From Anaerolineae bacterium (lineage in GTDB: Bacteria; Chloroflexota; Anaerolineae; Anaerolineales; Villigracilaceae), in assembly GCA_018645405.1 (NCBI GenBank), contig JABGOQ010000131.1, positions 1 through 33,040 of the forward strand: a stretch of 33,040 nucleotides of DNA, written 5' to 3'. How positions within the stretch are numbered: position 1 is the first letter of the stretch; each line of letters begins with the position of its first letter. Shown in pieces: positions 17,387 through 24,892 of this stretch. Position numbers and translations under genes: made by a program. The notes under the pieces were generated by a model. It was not told the origin of the DNA and did not search any database. It saw only the letters and a program-made list of their open reading frames with translations.

Positions 17387-17417
17387 CCTCCCCCAAACCC
17401 ACAGGATTTAGGGGAGG
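17387..17417 (+). repeat. Hairpin of C-rich/G-rich repeat before pyk
   Basis: CCTCCCC (17387-17393) pairs perfectly with GGGGAGG (17411-17417) across a 17-nt loop. It looks like a fragment of the common dispersed CCTCCCC...GGGGAGG repeat type. The G-rich arm is also the best Shine-Dalgarno for an in-frame ATG at 17421, so that start would be masked in the hairpin. Confidence 0.5.
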
Positions 17418-17450
17418 TAAATGGGGGTATTTGAAAGAAAAGGAAAGTCC

Positions 17451-18887
17451 ATGCAACGTAAAGCAAAAATTGTCGCCACTATTGGCCCCGCCTCCGATAG
17501 TGAAGAAATTCTGGATGCCCTCATCCGCGCAGGCGTAAATGTTGCACGCCTAAATTTCTCGCATGGCACACACGAAGAACACGCCGCACGAATTACAAAT
17601 ATTCGTAAAACAGCCAAAAAGCTCGGACGTTCTGTCGGCATCTTGCAAGACCTACAAGGTCCCAAAATACGCGTTGGGAAATTGACAGAATCGCTTCGAC
17701 TTGAAGAGGGGAATCATATTCGTTTTTATGCGGAAGAAGATCAGCCTCCTGATGAAAAAGGAAAAATGATCCCGGTCGATTTTCGGGAGTTATTCGATTC
17801 TGTCGAAACTGGTGATTCTATGCTCCTAGATGATGGGCGTCTCTCCTTACGCGTAGAATCTGTTGAAGGGGGTTGTCTATTTGCAGAAGTAATTGTCGGT
17901 GGAGAACTTAGCTCCCATAAGGGTATCAACCTCCCTGGCGTGCGTTTGCGGGTATCTGGGTACACGCCCAAAGATGAGACGGATCTCGCCTTCGGAATCA
18001 CACAGGGCGTAGATGCAGTCGCAGTCTCTTTTGTTCGCACACCGCAAGATGTAATTCAGGTGCGTGAGGCGATGGAGCGATTTGTAGAGGGTGTCCCTGC
18101 GCCAATGCTGATCGCGAAACTCGAACGTTCTGAAGCGATGGATAATCTCGACGAAATTCTTGATGTTGTGGATGGCGTAATGGTGGCGCGCGGCGACCTT
18201 GGGGTTGAGATGCCCCCCGAACGTGTACCCGTCCTCCAAAAGATGATTATCCGCAAAGCCAGCGCGCGGGCGAAGATCATTATTACCGCTACTCAAATGC
18301 TAGAATCGATGATCCACAACCCGCTTCCGACACGTGCTGAGGCTTCCGATATCGCCAATGCTATCTTCGACGGAACAGACGCGGTAATGCTTTCGGCTGA
18401 AACTGCTGCGGGAGAATACCCGGTTGAGTCCGTCAAGATCATGGAGCGGATTATCCGCGAAGCAGAATCGCATTCTGATGAATGGGGAACAGAGATAGAG
18501 CGTGTGCGCGGTTTAGGAGAAAGTGATGCGGCTTCAATGTCACGTGCGGCGCATGAGCTTGCAAACGATAAAGATGTAAAAGCTGTCGCTGTCTTTACAT
18601 CGCAAGGAAGTACGGCGTGGCTAATTTCAAAAATACGCCCGCCCAAACGGATTTTAGCCTTTACGCCACACGAGAGAACCTATAGAAAAATGGCTTTTTT
18701 ATGGGGCGTTTATCCACAATTGGTGCCCTTTGCCAACTCAATGGAAGAGATGCTGGCCCATGTAGATGCAGCACTACTGGAAAACAAGGTTGAGCAAGGC
18801 AATCAGGTCGTACTTTTGTGCGGATTCCCCGTCGGGTCGATGAAGCCGCCTAATATGGCTTTATTACACACGGTCGGAGAGGCGTAA
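17451..18887 (+). CDS. pyk: Pyruvate kinase
   Basis: 478 residues from the preferred start. Converts phosphoenolpyruvate and ADP to pyruvate and ATP in the last step of glycolysis. Diagnostic segments are the N-terminus KAKIVATIGPAS, NFSHGTHEEH, LQDLQGPKIRVG, the catalytic-lysine region LIAKLERSEAMDNLDEIL, MVARGDLGVEMPPERVP and ATQMLESM, and a complete C-terminal regulatory-type domain. The start at 17451 (MQRKAKIV) fits the family N-terminus and has AAAAGGAAAG about 6 nt upstream. An alternative in-frame ATG at 17421 would add ten residues unlike the family. A strong terminator follows 30 nt after the stop. Confidence 0.97.
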   Translation: MQRKAKIVATIGPASDSEEILDALIRAGVNVARLNFSHGTHEEHAARITNIRKTAKKLGRSVGILQDLQGPKIRVGKLTESLRLEEGNHIRFYAEEDQPPDEKGKMIPVDFRELFDSVETGDSMLLDDGRLSLRVESVEGGCLFAEVIVGGELSSHKGINLPGVRLRVSGYTPKDETDLAFGITQGVDAVAVSFVRTPQDVIQVREAMERFVEGVPAPMLIAKLERSEAMDNLDEILDVVDGVMVARGDLGVEMPPERVPVLQKMIIRKASARAKIIITATQMLESMIHNPLPTRAEASDIANAIFDGTDAVMLSAETAAGEYPVESVKIMERIIREAESHSDEWGTEIERVRGLGESDAASMSRAAHELANDKDVKAVAVFTSQGSTAWLISKIRPPKRILAFTPHERTYRKMAFLWGVYPQLVPFANSMEEMLAHVDAALLENKVEQGNQVVLLCGFPVGSMKPPNMALLHTVGEA

Positions 18888-18916
18888 GTTGTTGCGCCGG
18901 AACTATTTCATAAAAC

Positions 18917-18948
18917 AAAAAAAGCCTCTCAAAATGAGAGGCTTTTTT
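18917..18948. terminator. Bidirectional rho-independent terminator between pyk and tRNA-Asp
   Basis: GCCTCTC/GAGAGGC stem extended by A and T runs on both sides (18917-18930 with 18936-18948) and a 5-nt loop. It works for pyk on the plus strand and for the tRNA-Asp transcript on the minus strand. Confidence 0.9.
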
Positions 18949-18950
18949 AG

Positions 18951-19024
18951 CGGTCCCGACGGGATTTGAACCCGCGATCTCGGCCTTGACAGGGCCGCAT
19001 GTTGAACCGCTACACCACGGGACC
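18951..19024 (-). tRNA. tRNA-Asp (anticodon GTC)
   Basis: 74 nt on the minus strand. The acceptor stem GGTCCCG/CGGGACC, anticodon loop CTGTCAA with GTC, and T-arm GGGTTCAAATCCC are all present, with discriminator base G. The 3' CCA is not encoded and must be added. A terminator follows directly. Confidence 0.95.
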
Positions 19025-19038
19025 AACTAACGGACGAT

Positions 19039-19067
19039 AGTTTACCACAGGGGTATGTCAGGGTCAA
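19039..19067 (-). promoter_or_regulatory. Promoter of tRNA-Asp
   Basis: On the minus strand, TTGACC (19067-19062) and TAAACT (19044-19039) are separated by exactly 17 nt and lie 14 nt before the tRNA 5' end. Confidence 0.75.
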
Positions 19068-19194
19068 GTTTTTTCATCGGTAAATTCAAAACCTAACAGG
19101 TTTTCTTGGAACACGTTTCAAAAAATACGGAATAATTTTATGCCCTTCACGTTTCCAAAAGGTTCTCTGAATCTGTCAGGTTTGCTTAACGGAG

Positions 19195-19230
19195 GCAAGC
19201 CCAAACCGCGTGCGAAGCGGTACTTCATCC
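19195..19230 (+). repeat. Two-copy 36-nt motif, copy B
   Basis: Matches 14929-14964 at 30 of 36 positions. No gene follows on the plus strand. The surrounding 289-nt gap (19025-19313) also has a 7-bp hairpin AAAACCT-aac-AGGTTTT (19088-19104) and the acpP terminator; I see no gene in it. Confidence 0.55.
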
Positions 19231-19260
19231 ACAAAAAAATATCTATGATGCCCCAGAATC

Positions 19261-19295
19261 AAAAAGAAGCCATCTCAAAAGAATGGCTTCTTTTT
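19261..19295. terminator. Bidirectional terminator downstream of acpP
   Basis: A perfect 13-bp stem (AAAAAGAAGCCAT at 19261-19273, ATGGCTTCTTTTT at 19283-19295) with a 9-nt loop. It lies 18 nt beyond the acpP stop codon on the minus strand and has a T run in either direction. Confidence 0.88.
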
Positions 19296-19313
19296 ATTTT
19301 AGAGCGGTATAAT

Positions 19314-19547
19314 CTAGCTATGCGATTTGATATACTCGACCGCACCACCCACCGTTGTAATTGCCTGAGCATCTTCGTCCGAAATATCGGCACCAAATTT
19401 ATCTTCAAAAGCCATAATTAGCTCGACCAAATCGAGTGAATCGGCTTCAAGGTCTTCACGGAAACTTGCTTCGAGTGTTACCTTATCTTCATCTGCGCCG
19501 AGCAAATCGACAATAATTTCTTTTATTTCGCTGAAAGTATCAGACAT
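19314..19547 (-). CDS. acpP: Acyl carrier protein
   Basis: 77-residue acidic protein carrying acyl chains in fatty-acid synthesis. The phosphopantetheine attachment site is Ser37 in [16 protein letters not shown], the standard type II ACP motif. TAGGAGAA lies about 5 nt before the ATG. It stands alone, divergent from fni, with a TACAAT hexamer at 19586-19581 as a possible -10 box. The terminator lies 18 nt after the stop. No other fab gene is in the window. Confidence 0.97.
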   Translation of the reverse strand: MSDTFSEIKEIIVDLLGADEDKVTLEASFREDLEADSLDLVELIMAFEDKFGADISDEDAQAITTVGGAVEYIKSHS

Positions 19548-19618
19548 AATATTCTCCTAAATAGTTTAGTTTCGCTGGCAATTGTACCAGTAGATTTCAC
19601 AAAGAGGAACACGAGCCC

Positions 19619-20650
19619 ATGCCAAAAGTTGCGCCAATTGACGAACGAAAATCTGACCATATTCGGATTAATTTGGATGAAGATGTCCGCTCTGGCGTGA
19701 CGACAGGATTAGAGCGATACCGATTTGTGCATGAGGCTCTCCCCGAAATTTCGCTAGCAGACGTGGACTTGAGCTTGCCTCTGTTTAAGAAGCATCTCCG
19801 CGCCCCAATCTTAATTTCATCCATGACCGGCGGGACAGAGGAAGCCGGTGAAATTAACGCTCGCCTAGCTGAAGCAGCCCAAGAAACCGGCATCGCAATG
19901 GGATTAGGCTCTCAGCGCGCCGCCATCGAAAACCCCAATCAAACACCCACCTATAGCATTGCCCGAAAAATGGCCTCAGACGCGCTCCTTTTTGCCAATT
20001 TAGGAGCCGTTCAACTCAATTACGGCTACGGCATAGATGAATGCAAGCGCGCCGTAGATATGCTCGAAGCCGATGCCCTGATTTTGCACATCAACCCTCT
20101 CCAAGAAGCCGTCCAAGAAGGCGGGGATACGAATTTTGCAGGCTTGGCAAAAAAGATTGAAGAAATTTGCAAAAAACTGGAAGTCCCCGTCATCGCCAAA
20201 GAAGTCGGCTGGGGCATTTCAGAACGCACCGCCAATCTTCTAGCCGATTGCGGCGTGGACGTGATAGACGTAGCCGGAGCGGGCGGCACAAGCTGGTCAC
20301 AAGTCGAGATGCACCGCGCCCCAGATGAATTCACCCGTCAACTCGCCGCCACCTTTGTCGATTGGGGCATCAATACCGCCGATTCGATTCTGAACATCAA
20401 AAAAGCCGCCCCCGATATGACTGTCTTCGCCAGCGGTGGCTTGAAAAATGGGCTGGATATTGCCAAATCTATTGCGATGGGCACAACGCTGGGCGGGATG
20501 ACGAGTCCGTTTTTAAAGGCGGCGATGGTTTCTACAGAGAAGGTTGTGAAGACAATTGAATTGGTGAAGAGGCAAATACAAGTGGCAATGTTTGTAGCGG
20601 GCATTGACAAATCAGAAGGACTTTCTGGGAAAATCAACCAACATCCGTAA
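19619..20650 (+). CDS. fni: Isopentenyl-diphosphate delta-isomerase, type 2 (FMN-dependent)
   Basis: 343 residues. Interconverts IPP and DMAPP using FMN and NAD(P)H. It begins with the type 2 signature [10 protein letters not shown], followed by [51 protein letters not shown] and the flavin phosphate-binding segment [13 protein letters not shown]. Type 1 (Nudix) motifs are absent. AAGAGG lies 11 nt before the ATG. It is functionally linked with the polyprenyl diphosphate synthase at 31876-32883. The stop codon TAA (20648-20650) lies inside the left arm of a palindromic repeat. Confidence 0.96.
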   Translation: MPKVAPIDERKSDHIRINLDEDVRSGVTTGLERYRFVHEALPEISLADVDLSLPLFKKHLRAPILISSMTGGTEEAGEINARLAEAAQETGIAMGLGSQRAAIENPNQTPTYSIARKMASDALLFANLGAVQLNYGYGIDECKRAVDMLEADALILHINPLQEAVQEGGDTNFAGLAKKIEEICKKLEVPVIAKEVGWGISERTANLLADCGVDVIDVAGAGGTSWSQVEMHRAPDEFTRQLAATFVDWGINTADSILNIKKAAPDMTVFASGGLKNGLDIAKSIAMGTTLGGMTSPFLKAAMVSTEKVVKTIELVKRQIQVAMFVAGIDKSEGLSGKINQHP

Positions 20651-20746
20651 GGGTGACCCGTTTTGATAAACGAGAAACATCCCCTATACAAGAAAATTCT
20701 GTTGTTGATAAAAAGTCAGGTGAAAACCACAAAGGGTCACCCTTAC
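20647..20746. repeat. Palindromic repeat, family R1, copy 2 (100 bp)
   Basis: The left arm GTAAGGGTGACCCGTTTTG (20647-20665) is complementary to the right arm CAAAGGGTCACCCTTAC (20730-20746): 13 bp perfect, then a 2-nt gap and TTTG. It has the same layout and size as 13608-13700. Its left arm holds the fni stop codon and its right arm runs into the reading frame of a RAYT-type transposase remnant. Confidence 0.8.
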
Positions 20747-20973
20747 ACGCCAAAGACCCTCTCCCAAAATCTTTGGGCGCAATAATTGGTCAATTCAAAT
20801 CTCGCGTAACAAAACACATCCACGAAACTGACGAATTCGCCCCCGAAAAAATATGGCAACGCGGATTCCACGACCGCATCATCCGCAACGAAGACGAAAG
20901 GAGTAGAATTCATCTCTACATCGAATCCAACCCAATCAACTGGCTGGAAGACCGCAACAATCCTGCTAATTAA
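20653..20973 (+). pseudogene. C-terminal remnant of a REP-associated tyrosine transposase (RAYT, IS200-like)
   Basis: The open frame codes for 106 residues. The first ~33 come from the palindromic repeat; from about 20761 on it reads LGAIIGQFKSRVTKHIHE, KIWQRGFHDRIIRNEDE and HLYIESNPINWLEDRNNP. This is the characteristic C-terminal half of RAYT/Y1-type transposases (WQR.(F/Y).(D/E)HIIR, then Y(I).(S/D)NP..W..D). The N-terminal catalytic part with the HxH motif and its strand is missing, since fni ends directly upstream. It is therefore an inactive fragment. RAYTs mobilise REP-type palindromes, and this one lies against such a palindrome. Confidence 0.75.
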
Positions 20974-20978
20974 AGAAA

Positions 20979-22127
20979 TCACTCACAACTACTCGTCCCC
21001 GACTCAGGCGTTGCCGCAGGCGAAATAACCGCCACAGGCCACGTCCCTGCTTCAAATCTTTCGACATACGCTCGGATCTCGTCAAAGTCGCTTTCCCAAA
21101 TAAAGGTATCGTATTTTCCGACAGGGTCATAAATCTCCCCAGACCTAAAGGTGTTTCGGGGGAAAGAAGAAAAGGTGATATTACTCATCGGCATTTGGGT
21201 TCCTAAACAAGCCAACTGGCTAATTTGCATAGGCGTTAAATCAGTCTGAAGATTATCTTTGAACGAATTGATAAGGGCCGGTATTTTGGAAACAATTTCA
21301 GGACTTCTGATTTGTTCCTGCAAGGTACACATCACCAGATTTTGATAGCCAGCCCGTGCAAAAACGCTCCCTCTCCGAGTCCGTGCCAAGGTCAGGGCTT
21401 GCTCGCCGCTAAGATGCTGCTGACCCTGTGGAAAATATAATCGCTCACTCTGGTCATAAGAATAACGTCCATCCACTTCTTCTTCGAGATAAATATCTAT
21501 CCCACCCAACGCATTTACTACATCTACAAATACATCCATGCTCACGGCCAAATAATGGTCTACATTCAAGCCGAAATTTCTGTCCAAGGTGAGAGCCAAT
21601 AAACCTGGCCCCTCGCTGGGATGATCCCAATAATGTAAGCCGGGATTTCCCCAGTAATACGCGGTATTCAACTTTTGACGATTTGTTCCCAAATTATCTT
21701 GGACTTCAGGAATCTTCACCCATAGATCTCTTGGAAATGCCAGCACAGTGATTTTTTGCAATTGAAAATCCACACGGATGGCACGAATCACATCGGCGCG
21801 ACCATATTTATACTCATCAGAGCGCGCATCGCTCCCAATCCCGAGAATCATCATCGTTGGCAGATTGGTACAAGGCGAGAAGGGAGACATTGGGGTTTCA
21901 GTACTGTATACCATAGTGGGAGCAAGTGTCCCCGTGGCGCGTGGCGTGGAAGGAAAAGCCGTCCAGGTAGCGGGCAATCCCAAAGGTGTCGGATAATCCA
22001 ATACAGGCCCCAAAGGTTTTTGCGACCAAGAGCGATAAGCCTCCACGCCTTCATAAAAAATCCCGAAAGCCAAAACGCAAGCAATAATGCTTAAAATGCC
22101 AAGAGTAATTTTCTGAGTCTTTGTCAT
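20979..22127 (-). CDS. LytR-CpsA-Psr (LCP) family protein
   Basis: 382 residues. A single N-terminal membrane helix (about 7-27) is followed by a Pro/Thr-rich extracytoplasmic linker (about 45-85) and an LCP domain. Conserved blocks are ILGIGSDAR, RADVIRAIRVD, AFPRDLWVKIP, KLNTAYYWG, VDVVNALGGIDI and LSGEQALTLARTRRG. LCP enzymes transfer undecaprenyl-phosphate-linked glycopolymers onto peptidoglycan or other acceptors outside the membrane; the acceptor here is unknown. The C-terminus ends in a short Cys-containing tail. The start is preceded by TATAAT 9 nt upstream and no Shine-Dalgarno, hinting at a nearly leaderless mRNA. Confidence 0.94.
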   Translation of the reverse strand: MTKTQKITLGILSIIACVLAFGIFYEGVEAYRSWSQKPLGPVLDYPTPLGLPATWTAFPSTPRATGTLAPTMVYSTETPMSPFSPCTNLPTMMILGIGSDARSDEYKYGRADVIRAIRVDFQLQKITVLAFPRDLWVKIPEVQDNLGTNRQKLNTAYYWGNPGLHYWDHPSEGPGLLALTLDRNFGLNVDHYLAVSMDVFVDVVNALGGIDIYLEEEVDGRYSYDQSERLYFPQGQQHLSGEQALTLARTRRGSVFARAGYQNLVMCTLQEQIRSPEIVSKIPALINSFKDNLQTDLTPMQISQLACLGTQMPMSNITFSSFPRNTFRSGEIYDPVGKYDTFIWESDFDEIRAYVERFEAGTWPVAVISPAATPESGTSSCE

Positions 22128-22167
22128 GATTGCCCTATTATACTCCCCACAAAACTTCTATAGGCTT

Positions 22168-22173
22168 TATAAT
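22168..22173 (+). promoter_or_regulatory. -10 box suggesting leaderless transcript of the channel-like gene
   Basis: TATAAT ends 7 nt before the ATG at 22181, so transcription would begin at or next to the start codon. No Shine-Dalgarno is seen before this ATG and no good -35 box was found. Confidence 0.45.
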
Positions 22174-22180
22174 TTCATTT

Positions 22181-23239
22181 ATGGATACTCTTTTACGCAT
22201 ACTCATCTTCGGGCTTGGGCTGGCAATTGTCATTGGCACACTCTTCTCAGCAATCTCCACTTTCGTTTTGCCGCGCAGTGCGCCCAGCCCGCTAAATCGT
22301 TTTTTATTCGGTTTCTTGCGCCGCGTTTTTGAAAAGCTGATGCGCTTTGCCAAAACCTTCGAACAAAAAGATTCCATTTTTGCCTACTACGCACCCATAG
22401 GATTGATGCTCCTCGTCCCAACATGGTATGCCCTGATGGCCATTGGTTACGCCGCCATGTATTGGTCATTAGACATAGGAGATATTTACACTTCGTTGGG
22501 ATTAAGTGGATCATCTCTGCTCACATTGGGATTTGCCACCTCGGACGTTTTTTTGGTCAAATTACTGATATTTTCCGAAGCCACTCTTGGTTTGATCTTG
22601 GTTGCCCTCCTCATCGCCTACCTCCCGACAATGTATTCCGCCTTCTCCCGCCGAGAGGAGTTTGTAAATCTTTTAGAAGTTCGTGCGGGCAGCCCACCTT
22701 CTTCAGTTGAGATGCTCCTCCGCTTCAATCGGATTGATGGTCTGGAAAAGCTAGCAAACTATTGGGCTTCATGGGAAACATGGTTCGCAGCCCTCGAAGA
22801 AAGTCATACTACCCTACCCATGTTGGTTTTCTTCCGCTCACCACGCTCCGAACATTCCTGGGTCACTGCCAGTGGCACAATTTTAGATGCCGCCGCTCTA
22901 AGCCTCTCAGCTCTAGACGCCCCCTTCGAATCATCTGCAGCGCTATGTCTTCGGGCAGGCTTTCTTTCACTAGGAAAAATCGCAGGTTATTTCAAGATAC
23001 CCTACCCTGAAAACCCTCAGTTCCCAGAAACTACGATCAGCATTAATCAAGAAGAATTTCTAGCTGTCCTGGATCAATTAGAAGAGGCTGGCATCCCCAT
23101 AAAAGAAGACCGCGCTCAAGCTTGGCAAGATTTTGCCGGTTGGCGCGTCAATTATGACTATGCGCTATTGGCTTTATCCAATCTGATTATGGCTCCTACA
23201 GCATTTTGGTCTAGTGACCGCACGCCAGAGAAAACCTAA
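22181..23239 (+). CDS. Membrane protein with two-TM ion-channel-like core, unknown function
   Basis: 352 residues from the chosen ATG (MDTLLRILIF). Hydrophobic helices lie at about 4-27, in the region YYAPIGLMLLVPTWYALMAI, and at FSEATLGLILVALLIAYL. Between the last two is GSSLLTLGFATSD, which resembles the pore loop of two-TM potassium channels (consensus TxGYGD) but lacks the exact filter. The C-terminal ~200 residues are soluble and helical. I do not recognise a named family; a degenerate channel is an inference. An in-frame ATG at 22130 would overlap the divergent promoter region and is less likely. The stop overlaps the convergent reductase stop by 4 nt. Confidence 0.75.
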   Translation: MDTLLRILIFGLGLAIVIGTLFSAISTFVLPRSAPSPLNRFLFGFLRRVFEKLMRFAKTFEQKDSIFAYYAPIGLMLLVPTWYALMAIGYAAMYWSLDIGDIYTSLGLSGSSLLTLGFATSDVFLVKLLIFSEATLGLILVALLIAYLPTMYSAFSRREEFVNLLEVRAGSPPSSVEMLLRFNRIDGLEKLANYWASWETWFAALEESHTTLPMLVFFRSPRSEHSWVTASGTILDAAALSLSALDAPFESSAALCLRAGFLSLGKIAGYFKIPYPENPQFPETTISINQEEFLAVLDQLEEAGIPIKEDRAQAWQDFAGWRVNYDYALLALSNLIMAPTAFWSSDRTPEKT

Positions 23240-23901
23240 AGCACTTCATATTTCGCCAAAATGCCTCCATCTTCTACCTGCTCAACAGAAATCAAATCTA
23301 ATATTATCGCCTCAGGAAAGCCCATCCCATCGGCGAGGGTGGGGGCAGTTGCACCGCCGAAAATCAGTGGGGCAATATAGGCGCGAATTTCATCCACCAA
23401 GTCCTCAGCGAGTAATGCGGCAATGATTGCACCACCACCTTCGACCATCAAATTTTCAATCCCAAATTCTTCTAAAACATCCATTGCGGTGCGTAGATCA
23501 ACGCGTTTTTTGCCCAGCACGAAGACCACCGCACCCATTTCTCGCAGAAAAGCGAGTTGTTTAGCAGATGTCCGCTGGGTGGTGAAGATAATGATTTTCC
23601 CCGCACCCTCTGTCAAAAAACGACTATTGGCGGATAATGTTGACACCGAGACAACGCCCACTTTAACGGGATCAGGCTCAACTCCACGTGCGATTCGCCC
23701 TTCTCTTAATTTTGTAGATTTGATATTTAAGCGCGGATCTTCATCCAATAAAGTTCGCCCGCCGACCAAAATCGCATCGCTCTCGGCGCGTAATTTATCC
23801 ACTCTTTCCCAATCTGAATCGGACGATATTTTTGCTCCCCGACGAATGACGGTGTCAATTTTTCCATCGAGAGTCATCGCTACATTAACTGTGATTTTCA
23901 T
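23236..23901 (-). CDS. RibD C-terminal domain reductase (pyrimidine/pteridine reductase)
   Basis: 221 residues, a stand-alone RibD-C/dihydrofolate-reductase-like fold without the deaminase domain. It shows [31 protein letters not shown] (NADPH and ribose-phosphate binding) and [15 protein letters not shown], as in archaeal and fungal 2,5-diamino-6-ribosylaminopyrimidinone 5'-phosphate reductases. The expected reaction is NADPH-dependent reduction of the ribosyl side chain to ribityl. The product of the GTP cyclohydrolase II in the same strand series is exactly this substrate type. The start at 23901 is set by family alignment and the ATGA overlap with the methyltransferase. It is the last gene of the series. 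Confidence 0.9.
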   Translation of the reverse strand: MKITVNVAMTLDGKIDTVIRRGAKISSDSDWERVDKLRAESDAILVGGRTLLDEDPRLNIKSTKLREGRIARGVEPDPVKVGVVSVSTLSANSRFLTEGAGKIIIFTTQRTSAKQLAFLREMGAVVFVLGKKRVDLRTAMDVLEEFGIENLMVEGGGAIIAALLAEDLVDEIRAYIAPLIFGGATAPTLADGMGFPEAIILDLISVEQVEDGGILAKYEVL

Positions 23902-24803
23902 TGAATTTTCCCGAAAAAATCGAGTTGATGGGCGATGTAGACCAGCGCACCGCTCGTGATTTGGGCGTGGCGCGCGCTCGCCCAAGCATCAATGCGGCGA
24001 GGGGCAATTTCTCCGCCACGGAGCAACGCGTCGTGGACGGTGGTAACGATGAAATGCAGAAAATAAGCTTCATCTGCAGGGTAGTTGCCGTTCTGCGAAA
24101 AGACGACCCAATCGGAGCTACCTGCCGAGAGAATTTCACCACCTGCCGCACGCAGATGCTCAAAAAGATGCCGCCCCGCGTGGCTATCGCCAGAGAGTTT
24201 TCCGTCAATGATGCGCTCATCCATCGTTTGTTGGTAACGAGTGATAATTTCTTTATCGTGCGGGATTTCTGGCTCAAAAATCGTCTCGCCATCAAAGTTG
24301 ATGGTGAAATAAAAATGTCCTTTGGGGCGTAAAATCTTGAAGAGTTTGGGGAGCGTGGCTGGAATATCTACAAGGTCGAGAAAAGCGTGTGCAATGAGCA
24401 AATCATATTTTTGGTCAAAATTTTGACGAGCAAGGAAGTCGAAAAGGTCTTCAGCTAGAAAAGTGATTTTGGTCACTTTGCCCATTTTCCAGAGATGCAA
24501 AACTTCATCTTCCCAACTGACAGTAAAACCTTCTTCATCTGCCCATTTGGACAAACGCTGACGTGCTTTGGCTATATTTTCGGCTTGTTCATCGAGAAGG
24601 GTGTAGTGGACGTGTTCCAAGAGGTCATTTTCGAGCAATCGCTCAACCATCGTGCCGATTCCGCCGCCGATTTCTAAGATCTCAAGATCGTCTTGGGTAT
24701 CGAGAGTAGAAGCGAGAGCATCCCAGACTTTTTGGTTTAGAGCGCGGTCATCTACGCTTTTTTTAGAGGATAGGTAGCGAGGGAAGTTGGTATAAGTTAG
24801 CAT
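23898..24803 (-). CDS. Class I SAM-dependent methyltransferase
   Basis: 301 residues. SAM motif I is [12 protein letters not shown] (41-52); post-I acidic residue in [11 protein letters not shown]; motif II-like [29 protein letters not shown] follows. The C-terminal half contains [20 protein letters not shown] and a run of His/Arg-rich helices. The N-terminus [16 protein letters not shown] may cap the active site. The acceptor is unknown; its position between a glycosyltransferase and a pyrimidine reductase suggests a small molecule. The upstream 65 nt are occupied by a palindromic repeat and no clear Shine-Dalgarno was found. Confidence 0.88.
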   Translation of the reverse strand: MLTYTNFPRYLSSKKSVDDRALNQKVWDALASTLDTQDDLEILEIGGGIGTMVERLLENDLLEHVHYTLLDEQAENIAKARQRLSKWADEEGFTVSWEDEVLHLWKMGKVTKITFLAEDLFDFLARQNFDQKYDLLIAHAFLDLVDIPATLPKLFKILRPKGHFYFTINFDGETIFEPEIPHDKEIITRYQQTMDERIIDGKLSGDSHAGRHLFEHLRAAGGEILSAGSSDWVVFSQNGNYPADEAYFLHFIVTTVHDALLRGGEIAPRRIDAWASARHAQITSGALVYIAHQLDFFGKIQ

Positions 24804-24815
24804 AGGTTGTTTTTA

Positions 24816-24892
24816 ACCGCAAAGGCGCAAAGAGCGCGAAGAAAAAACACTTTTATTTTTTAAAAATTTCACGTTCTTCGCGTCTTGGCGGT
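24816..24892. repeat. Palindromic dispersed repeat (ACCGCAAAGGCGCAAAG type)
   Basis: The two 25-nt arms (24816-24840 and 24868-24892) are inverted and match at 20 of 25 positions. The sequence type ACCGC(A/C)AAG(G/A)CGC(A/G)AAGA is a widespread bacterial dispersed repeat by my recollection. The right arm encodes the last residues FTAKTRRT and the stop codon of the glycosyltransferase. Confidence 0.8.

Noticed and set aside
19140-19421. Plus-strand ORF covering motif B and the acpP 3' end
   Set aside because: It runs through a terminator and antisense to acpP and has no ribosome binding site or recognisable domain.
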